Shown: positions 56,377 through 64,000 of the stretch, piece by piece | How the letters are laid out: each line of letters opens with the position of its first letter | How positions within the stretch are numbered: position 1 is the stretch's first letter | Assembly: GCA_031772625.1 (NCBI GenBank) | Contig: CM062805.1 | Span: 800,175,119 to 800,239,118, forward strand | DNA from: Pinus tabuliformis | Lineage: Eukaryota; Streptophyta; Pinopsida; Pinales; Pinaceae | Length of the DNA stretch: 64,000 nt | Reading direction: 5' to 3' | The notes under the pieces: generated by a model | Database searches by the model: none | Told to the model about the DNA's origin: nothing | The model's input: the letters and a program-made list of their open reading frames with translations, nothing else | Translations under genes and position numbers: made by a program

Positions 56377-57985
56377 GCTGCCCCCTAAAGCAAGAAGTCA
56401 AAAATGATAATGTTGAGTGATATGCTTTATGATGTGATGAGGAGGATATGAAGTATATGGTGACCTACATCAATTACAATACATAATATTATGATATCTT
56501 TGAATTTTTCATGAATTGCTAAGGGAAGGTATGCCCATACTCACCATAAAAACTTTTCATTACATGTACATAAATCAAATAGTAATCTACAGATATAGAC
56601 CCATGATAAGATGACCATTTGTGTAAAACCATTGTATAGATGATTTAGTACTCTCCTGAAATTGCAGCCCAGATGGATGAAACTAGATCCAGCGTCTTCT
56701 ATCTCATCCAATAATTTGTTGAAGTATGAGTCTAACCATGTGAAAATGTGATATGAAGTCAAACATGGCAAGAAATCATCTGATTACCAGCCAATGATGT
56801 AAGATATTAACAGATGCAAGAGAAATCACCAATAATGATAATGATTCTCAAGGTACTATAGTACATTCTGCATGATGTGAATAGATTTTTTAATGTCAAA
56901 CACCATACAAAGTCTTTCGGTCGAAGGTCTGTGATGTAAACCTATCGTCGGAAGTGAGAAACTTGCCATTGATGTATGCAAGCCTCAAGGTATTGGAAGG
57001 GTGTTTCTAAGTCAACTTCCTGGATAATGTGCTGATGTCGATAAGAAACGACTCGTCGCAGGAGGGCCTTGATGTATCCCCCATCAATGACACAAAATGA
57101 GTGTAATGATTTTCAAGATAGAATGTGACTGATGACACAATATTTAGGAATGGAGGTAATGAAAATTAAGTCTTATGAGTATTGCAAAGGATGAAGTTTA
57201 CTAAGTGACTTCTCTTGAACATGTCGGCGACACTGAATGAATTGGAAGCATTGACCCAAAACCAAAGTGATGGATGGTGTGATAGACCATAGGTATGATA
57301 ACCATCAAGTAGATAACCCAACCCGAATAGCCACAGAGATGAAGTGAAAGTGTCATGTTCAAGAACAACTTGCTAGCATAAAGTGATTTATCCCTTTTCC
57401 CATTTCCCCGAGTCATTGCTAACCAGTACCTCTTTATTTTTTAACAAGATTGAGGAGGATAACATATGCTTGATGTATAAGTCTACCCTTTGGGTGAATC
57501 CATCACTATGTGATGTTTTAACGAGTCTAGCGAAGGTAAAACTCGGTCTTGTCATGATGGACGAGTTTTTCGCTATTTGATTCTTTAACGAGTTTAACAA
57601 AAATGAGAACTCGGTCCTTTTCATGTTTAGAGAGTTTGAAAAGGGACAAAAAGAAAACTCCACAAGTTATTTTTCGTAAATTTGTCTCCCAAGTCAAAAA
57701 AAGCATAAAATAATACAAGAGAGAACCTATTGACCATGTTCAATCAACGTATTCCTTTTTAATAAGTAATCTATCTCAATCCAGAAAAGGGTTAAACTTA
57801 TACTGAGAAGATGTCGTTTCCAATTCGTTTACAAGCAGAAAAGGAAAAGTGCCTGACAATATTTTCATATTTTGAGAGTATGAAAAGAGTTGAAAGAGGA
57901 CACTAGGGGGGTTCCTTTTTCGATGTTTAATAGAGATCGAAAAAGAGATAAAAGTATGCTCTGTGGTCAAAAGTACATTTTAAGA
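56377..57985 (-). other. 3' module of D2 with hairpin array
   Basis: Matches 19235-20840. The hairpin 57915-57924/57936-57945 (ctttttcgat/atcgaaaaag) is perfect here, with one mismatch in D. Other hairpins correspond one to one with those of D. Confidence 0.7.
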
Positions 57986-57987
57986 TC

Positions 57988-58209
57988 ATGCACGTCAAAT
58001 TCACTATGTCAGATATAAACCTACTCAAAGAACCACCAAACGGATTAAACATACCTGTTTCATTGGTAAAAATAGGTAAAACTATAGTTTATTCATTTAA
58101 TGAACATGAAATAACCATAAAACAAAGAATTTACCAAGTCATTTTACCATTTGACATTTACCATTCAGTTTTGTGCTCTGAACTAGTTTTTTACCTCAAA
58201 CTTCAATAG
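57988..58209 (+). CDS. Uncharacterised 73-residue ORF, copy in D2
   Basis: Counterpart of 20845-21066 with about five changes (for example MHVKFTMSDINLL). Coding status is doubtful; see the D copy. Confidence 0.25.
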   Translation: MHVKFTMSDINLLKEPPNGLNIPVSLVKIGKTIVYSFNEHEITIKQRIYQVILPFDIYHSVLCSELVFYLKLQ

Positions 58210-58573
58210 TTGATTACTGGGGATTCTGTGGATCATTCTTCGTGCCGTCAAGACCAAGTAGGAGATCTACCTCTTATCTTTCATTTAAGGTCATCCTTTT
58301 TCAATTCTAGGCAAACATTTTAGGGTTTTCGGGTCCCTATGGTAAATATATCATGCCCTAGGATCACCGCACCCTTATGCATCAAAAACTACGCTGTAGA
58401 GCAGTCAAACATAAGGGAAACTGCTACGCATCACACTGTCTATAGGTCAGGGGTGTGTTGGGCACAATTTAGAAATTTTATTCATCATTATTGCCCAAAA
58501 TATCTTTAGTTTTTTGCATGAAATGGGTCCTAACTAAGCCTATGGTGTGATTTCAGACTTTGATTGATTCAGA

Positions 58574-59803
58574 ATGGCTATCACATGGTGTGAAAGAGAA
58601 CATGAAGAACAGGATATGGTTTCCCTAAATGATCCTAGTACTGTTGAGGCCCTCAGAGATTGTGGGTTACTCAAATATTTGAGGTTATTTGGGATGAGGC
58701 AACAGTTAGAAATATTGCAGTTCTTGGTTCATTCATGGGATCTAGCGGAACAGGTTTTTCACATAGGGGACAACGTGCTCCATATATTGATAGATGATAT
58801 TTAATTTCTCAAATGATTGTCAAGATGTGGTGCCCCCATTTCCCTTTCAGGTTCTACCCGTGGGGGTGAATCAATGAGGGACTACATTCAATAATTTTGC
58901 CGACCAGGTACACAGCCTAGCAAAGATGGAAATATAAACATCAAGGATGTTTGTGATTTTCCCTTGAAAACAATCCTCTTGCAAAGTTGGTGGGTAGTGT
59001 GACACTTCATGTTGTGAATAGATCATACAAGCAGTATGTGGTCGAGTGTCTCAAGCCAACTATGTTCAACTGGTGTGAGGTACTATTCTCTTTGATGAAA
59101 GAGCAGCTGATTAAAGTAAAAAGCGGTAAGACAAAAATTTTCAGTTATGGATCGATCTTCATCACTTTTACTTTGGAGAGAATTCCATTGATGCAACCTC
59201 AACATGTGACACTGAGTTTAGCTGGTCCTAGAGATCCACAGATGCAGAGATGGGTAGAATTGATGGCTAGACATGCTGGTCAATCATTAATCTCATTTTC
59301 TACTACATTCTTTAGTTGGCTCTGTCGACAACATATTGTCATAGAGGAGCATCCATATGCAGGGATGGATTTCCATAGAGATCCAGATTTGAGATTACCA
59401 GTGGGTTCTCAATGGGGTGTTATAGGTAAATTTTTTTGACCATGTATTTTTGATTTTTTGAGGATTTACATGTTTTTATGTTTTTTGATGTTTCCAAGAC
59501 TAAACTAAAAATGTTCTCATATATACATATGTTGGCACTGTTTGACCAATGGGTCATCAACGGGCGGTGGGTGAACCAACAGGGAGAAATGTCAGAAGAA
59601 CAGTTCTCCGGGATTTAGATTTGATCGAGACACTGGCAGAGTTGCAGCATCATATAGAGGGGTTAACCCTCGGTATACTAGATGTTCAGATCAAGGAGTT
59701 ACCGATGAGACTAGAGTGCCATACTATTGGTATACCTAGCTGTTGGATGAGGCTATTGTGCATGATAGCTTATGCAGTGACCTATTATCATGAGCATCAT
59801 TAG
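58574..59803 (+). pseudogene. Antisense plant-mobile-domain-like ORF of D2
   Basis: Pieces 58574-58804, 58987-59439 and 59549-59803 on the + strand, equal to the D pieces. It shares with D the stop after FLK (TGA), the stop after DYIQ (TAA) and the frameshift before VGSVTLHVVNRSYKQYVV, and has one extra stop in IDDI (TAA). The stop near 21678 in D is absent here. The shared lesions predate the split of the two copies. Confidence 0.6.
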
Positions 59804-59977
59804 ATCTACTTAGGATGATTTCATGTATGCATTTTGAGGTTTTGAGGTCAGATTACCAACATGTCTTGGACACAATTTTTTTTTTTTTTAACTTTGAACA
59901 TCTATCTATTTTACTTTTAATGTTTTCTTATGGTTATGTGTAATCCTATTCAATTGTTGATGTGAATTAAAAATTTA

Positions 59978-60421
59978 CTCTTTACATATGTTGTAAATGT
60001 TTGTTTAACATGTAATTTGCTAAAGAATCAGTCAATATGTTAAAGTTTTTGGAATGTGTTGATATTGAATGTAATCAAAATGTCTTTCCAAGAGAAGAAA
60101 TCTAAGGAATATACGATGAATAGTTGGATTTCAGACAGTATAAACATTCGTAAGTTGTAGTACGACAAGTTGTGAGTCTAGCCTAATGATGATTTGACGA
60201 ATTCCAAGTGAAATGGCATCAGAGAGGAGTTTGATCAATGCACTATACTTAGTGATATTGTTCGTAGAACGACTGATACAAATCCCTTGAAAACTCACTA
60301 ACTCGCCACTTGGAGAAAATATGGCCCATGCTACAGAGGTTAGGTTCCGCATACTACGACTAGCACCTTGAGTATAACCAACAAATGGTTCAAAAGATTT
60401 CGACATCTGCAACAAATGCAA
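59978..60421 (-). pseudogene. Second RNase H domain of D2
   Basis: As in D: FVGYTQGASRSMRNLTSVAW here has Gln for the first catalytic Asp (YTQGAS versus YTDGAS in D), and TNNITKYSALIKLL again has Lys in place of Glu. RLDSQLVVLQL is kept. The stop after NVYTV is shared with D. Confidence 0.75.
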
Positions 60422-60740
60422 GGCAGACTACTAACCACATAAAAACTCTAAAAGTCACAATGCGGCACACACGCACAATCAAAGCATATATACAGTGTTT
60501 TTACTATGCACAATCAAGCATAGTAACATTTAAGATACAACCCGTTTCGGGGCTACGACAATGGGATTCCATCATAATCAAAAAACTCGTAAGCACCTTT
60601 TTCCAAAACACGCTTAACAATGTAGGGGTCCATCGATAGTGGTTCAAATTTTCCTGTTTCTAATTTATCGGCTTCTTGATCATAAAGCAAGACCAGGTCT
60701 CCTTATGAGAATATACGAGGCTTGACATTGCTCTCATATT

Positions 60741-61573
60741 GCACCTTAATTCATTTCTTATGTGCTTCGTTGGCCAATGTAGCTTCACGATGTGTTTCTT
60801 CTAGATGGATGAGTTCTAAGAAACGTGCTTCCTCATGAGAAGTGTTAGGTAACAAGTCAATTGCGAGTTTTAGTGATGAAATCTCACATTGTATTGGCAA
60901 GATTGCCTCAAGAGCATACACGAATTGGAAAGGTGTGAATCCAGTTGTGTTTCTTACTGAGGTTCCGTAAGCCCACAAAGCTGAGTATAGGATCGAATGC
61001 CACTTTCATTTATGAAATCCTATAATTCGTTGAAGAATTCTCTTAAGGAATTTGTTGATGGCTTCAACTTGTCCATTAGCCTGTGGATAATAAGGAGAAG
61101 AACTATCATGTGAGAGTCCTAACTTGGAAGTTAATTCAGTCATCATGTGATTGCGAAAATGTGAACCATGATCTGTAACTATAGCTTGTGGTACACCAAA
61201 CTGTGCAACTACATGGTTGAAGAAAAAAAGTGCAGCTATCTCACCACTGTTGTTTAATGTAGGCATCGTCGTGACCCATTTCGTGAGGGTTACATGTCAT
61301 GAAATCAATGCCCCATTTTGCAAATGGTACAACAATGATAACATGATGCAGTGGTGCAGGTGGTAATCGAGTTTTATGGTCAAAACTATGGCATGCATGA
61401 CAAATTCTAACAACAGTAATGAAATCGTTAAATATGGTAGGCCAGAAGTAATCAACACAGAGATTTTTATGTGTAGTAGCATAAGCAGATAAAAGTCCAC
61501 CACAAGCACTAGAATGGAAACCATTTAGAACTTTCTCGGCTTCCTCATCTGTGAGGTACCTACCAAAAATCAT
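60741..61573 (-). pseudogene. Integrase of D2
   Basis: Better preserved than in D. The frame 61241-61573 is continuous across the HHCC region and first Asp (AKWGIDFMTCNPHEMGHDDA). 61006-61266 carries the second Asp (AIVTDHGSHF) and the Glu (GQVEAINKFL). 60751-60978 holds the C-part (VRNTTGFTPFQFVYALEAIL, THREATLANEAHKK). The second zinc-binding His is missing (GGLLS), as in D. A stop or frameshift separates the three frames. Confidence 0.85.
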
Positions 61574-61731
61574 ATCGATACCGCGATGGTAAAGGGTGTC
61601 GCCAATGACAACTCATATGGAATTGATGGTTCCATTGTTGAGTCGATGGCGGTAGAGGGAAGGTCGCAAAGAAGCTTGGAAAAAACTAGAGATTTCTTTG
61701 ACTTGGATTTGATGAATTCGAAATCCAATTC

Positions 61732-62049
61732 CTACAAAATGACATTCCATTTTGAATATTTTCCCCCTAGCAAGTGACGTGACAAGATGTATGTCATAGA
61801 GTTGCAATCCGAAATGACAGTGGTCTTTCGGAGCATGATATACTTGAAAAATCTCTGTACAACTTGAACAGAATCCAAAGCTAGCTTCTCCACATAAGAA
61901 TACTTAACTTCCATATCATTGATATTACAACTCAAATAATAGATCAGATGTTCAATCCCATCTTCTTCTTGGACTAAAACCATAGAAATGGTTGTATCTG
62001 CAGCAATGAGATACATAAAATAGTCATTCTGATAATTAGGGGAATACAT
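61732..62049 (-). pseudogene. First RNase H of D2
   Basis: Counterpart of 24588-24905: YFMYLIAADTTISMVLVQEE, YSYVEKLALDSVQVVQRFFK. Ends at the same stop. Confidence 0.8.
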
Positions 62050-62103
62050 TAATGACGCTCAGACCAGGGTATCTTTGAGAGCATCAAAGGAAGCTTGTGC
62101 AAC

Positions 62104-63010
62104 CTAGTCCCAATTGAAGGGAGTTCCTTTTTTCAAAAGACGATTAAATCCCTTAGCCATTTTGGCATAATTGGTAATCAATATCCTTAGAAAGTTAGCC
62201 TTCCCTTGGAGTCTCTGTAACTAAAGTAAATTGGAAGGTTGAGGCAGAACAAGAATTTCCTTAACCTTCAAGGGGTCGAGTTGAATTCCTTCTTTGGACA
62301 CTATGAAACCAAGCAAATGATCAAAACCAACACAAAACACACATTTATGTGGATTGAGTTGAATTTTGTAGTGTCGACACCATAAAAACATGGCTCTCAA
62401 ATGTTGCGGGTGATCAACCCGTTTTCATAAATGAATAGGTAAGTCATCTAGATAGGGTTGAATGATCTGTTTGATGTCATGGAAGGCATAATTCATTTCC
62501 CTCTGAAAAGTTTTCCCAACTTTCTTCAAACCAAAAGGGAGTTTCCTATATGCGAATTTGCCCAAGGGAAAAATAAAGGCAATTTTACATTGGTCTTCCA
62601 GGCGTATATTGATTTGATTATAGCTAGAAAAGGCATCAATAAATGAAAATATTTCACATCCAGCACACTCATCAATTATCTGGTCGATAAATGGAGTGGG
62701 ATAGTTGTCTTTTGGACAAGCATGATTAACATCCCTATACTCAAAACACACTCGTATTGTTCCTTGTTTCTTCATGACAGGAACAATATTGGAAACCCAA
62801 TCGGTAAGAGGAATGGGGTATATGAAACCAACATGCAAAAGTTTTTCAACTTCTACTTTTATGGTAGCGGCCTTTGGATGAATAGAACAAAGGTGCTATC
62901 ATACTGGCTTGACATCAGGATACATTTTAATCTCATGTTCAACTATACTAGAATCAATACCTTTCATTTACTCATATGACCAAGAAAATATATTGCATAA
63001 TTCATGAAAA
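62104..63010 (-). pseudogene. Reverse transcriptase of D2
   Basis: Open from 62838 to 62425: MHVGFIYPIPLTDWVSNIVP, FSFIDAFSSYNQINIRLED, KLPFGLKKVGKTFQREMNYA, and QPYLDDLPIHL with both Asp. A stop follows LPIHL, where D reads on, so the thumb region is a remnant. The 5' entry to RT lies at about 62840-63010. Confidence 0.83.
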
Positions 63011-63750
63011 AGAGCATGGTAAGTTTCAAGTTCAGATGGAGAACAAGATTTGCCAACATGGGTTTTTTCTACAATTCTAGATTTGGTCAAAATATTGATA
63101 GAAATGATTTCTTCGATATTCGATAAGTTTCATTTGGAATCAAATGTGTATATAAATACAGAATTTGAAAGGAAATAAATGATTGAAGGGCGTTTTAGTT
63201 CATATGGAATATCTTCTATGTGATCTGTAATATTGGATCGATGATGATAATCTACCCATGGTTCTTCTTTTGTTATCATTGATTGGATGGTTCCTTCATT
63301 AGTAGAAAATGTACATGAAAAAGGATCAGAGGAAATACCATATTATAATGAATGATCAACCCATACAATTGGTGATGATGGATTTAGATTTGCTGCACAA
63401 GCCAAAATGATTGATTACTATGCAATCTCAATTGGGATTAGCGGCATGGTTTCATTACACATATCAACTTCGAAATTATTGGAAATTTTCCATGAGTTAG
63501 ATGAAGTGGAAGATATCATGTTACAGGTCTCAACTTTTGCAACTTCCGCTATTTGTGATGGTGGAGGTAGTGAAAAGGTACCCATTAGGGAAGACTCTTT
63601 GAATAGAACTACTCCAATGTTATAAAGAGATAGCAGAGGCTCATGGACTAACGGAATGCTTCCAGCTTCCTATGAACTAGAGGCAAAGAAGGTAAGTTGA
63701 TCAATTACGCTGATTCCGCCTTTATGAGGGAAAGCAATCATACAAAATTA
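63011..63750 (-). pseudogene. Protease-RT linker of D2
   Basis: Matches 25871-26609. The frame open in D at 25986-26261 has a stop here (ATA->TAT change near 63343). Nothing else recognisable. Confidence 0.5.
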
Positions 63751-64000
63751 TGTCTAAACCACAAGAGCCATAATGTAAACCCACGGTCTTCCTAGTAAAA
63801 TATTGTAGTTAAGAGGTTCGTCAACGACCTCAACTTCAACAGTTACAGTTTTTCACCCTAGTTCTATTTGCAGGTTACTTAAAATTCCACAAGGTGTATA
63901 AGTGCGACCGTCAAAAGATTTTAAGGTGAATGAGGTGATTCAAAGCATTTACTTGGATTAAGAATGCTAGTTGTGTTGGTAATTGTGGCGTATAACCCGC
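63751..64000 (-). pseudogene. Protease remnant of D2, active site deleted
   Basis: Matches D near 26610-26960, but about 95 bp (D 26781-26875) are missing at 63923. The lost part encodes the DEGAS active site and shifts the frame. The window ends here. Confidence 0.75.

Larger units (their letters stand above)
56270..64000 (-). mobile_element. Element D2, second copy of the D family, truncated
   Basis: About 97-98 percent like D (19130-26960) by eye, same orientation and order. Its left border falls inside the LTR: only the last ~107 bp remain (56270-56376), joined to the B LTR. The right side runs out of the window in the protease region. It has no TSD to check here. It differs from D in several lesions and shares others. 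Confidence 0.9.

Noticed and set aside
18204-64000. D and D2 as two ends of one large element
   Set aside because: Both have the same order and orientation, and D has its own LTR pair and TSD.
1-64000. CRISPR array, prokaryotic operons or host genes
   Set aside because: No spaced direct repeats of CRISPR type, no ribosome-binding patterns, and every recognisable protein domain belongs to an LTR retrotransposon.

Overview
This 64 kb window looks like intergenic DNA of a plant with a large, repeat-rich nuclear genome. It is AT-rich and almost entirely LTR retrotransposons of plant lineages: Ty1/copia of Sirevirus-like and Tork/Tnt1-like type, Ty3 chromoviruses with chromodomains, and Ty3 Tat-like elements with an antisense ORF. 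A conifer or other gymnosperm is plausible but not shown. I see no host protein-coding gene, rRNA, functional tRNA or CRISPR array. All boundaries below were read by eye from LTR ends (TG..CA), target-site duplications (TSDs), primer-binding sites (PBS) and polypurine tracts (PPT).

Layout. (1) 1-2470: 3' end of a Tat-like element 'G' (internal 3' module, PPT, LTR). (2) About 2611-2960: a tRNA-derived SINE-like insertion. (3) 3405-5849 and 51323-53541: the two halves of an old + strand chromovirus 'B', with its long 3' LTR at 53850-56270. (4) Inside B, on the - strand, lies chromovirus 'C' (LTRs 5850-6183 and 50988-51322). C received three insertions: copia 'A' (6576-15343, TSD TAGCT, LTRs 1522 bp each with about six differences); Tat-like 'D' (18204-46145, TSD GGTAC, - strand); and 'H' (46805-49706, - strand), a pol-deleted relative of C. 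(5) Inside the gag region of D sits a Tork-like copia 'F' (30136-43584). Inside the 3' LTR of F sits 'E' (34943-43051, TSD ACTTG), a young Gag-protease-only element with 1066-bp LTRs differing at about four sites. This gives five nesting levels: B, C, D, F, E. (6) 56270-64000: 'D2', a second, truncated copy of the D family, - strand, very similar to D.

How the parts relate. A and E are the youngest insertions. A has a nearly intact gag-pol broken by one base. E encodes only Gag and protease and must borrow reverse transcriptase and integrase. E, D, D2 and G share a 3' internal module of about 1-1.5 kb, carrying an array of hairpins with conserved loops, and D and E share an unusual short zinc knuckle; this suggests E is mobilised by a D-like partner. 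D and D2 also carry an antisense ORF resembling a plant-mobile-domain protein, placed tail-to-tail with a second RNase H domain that lies downstream of integrase.
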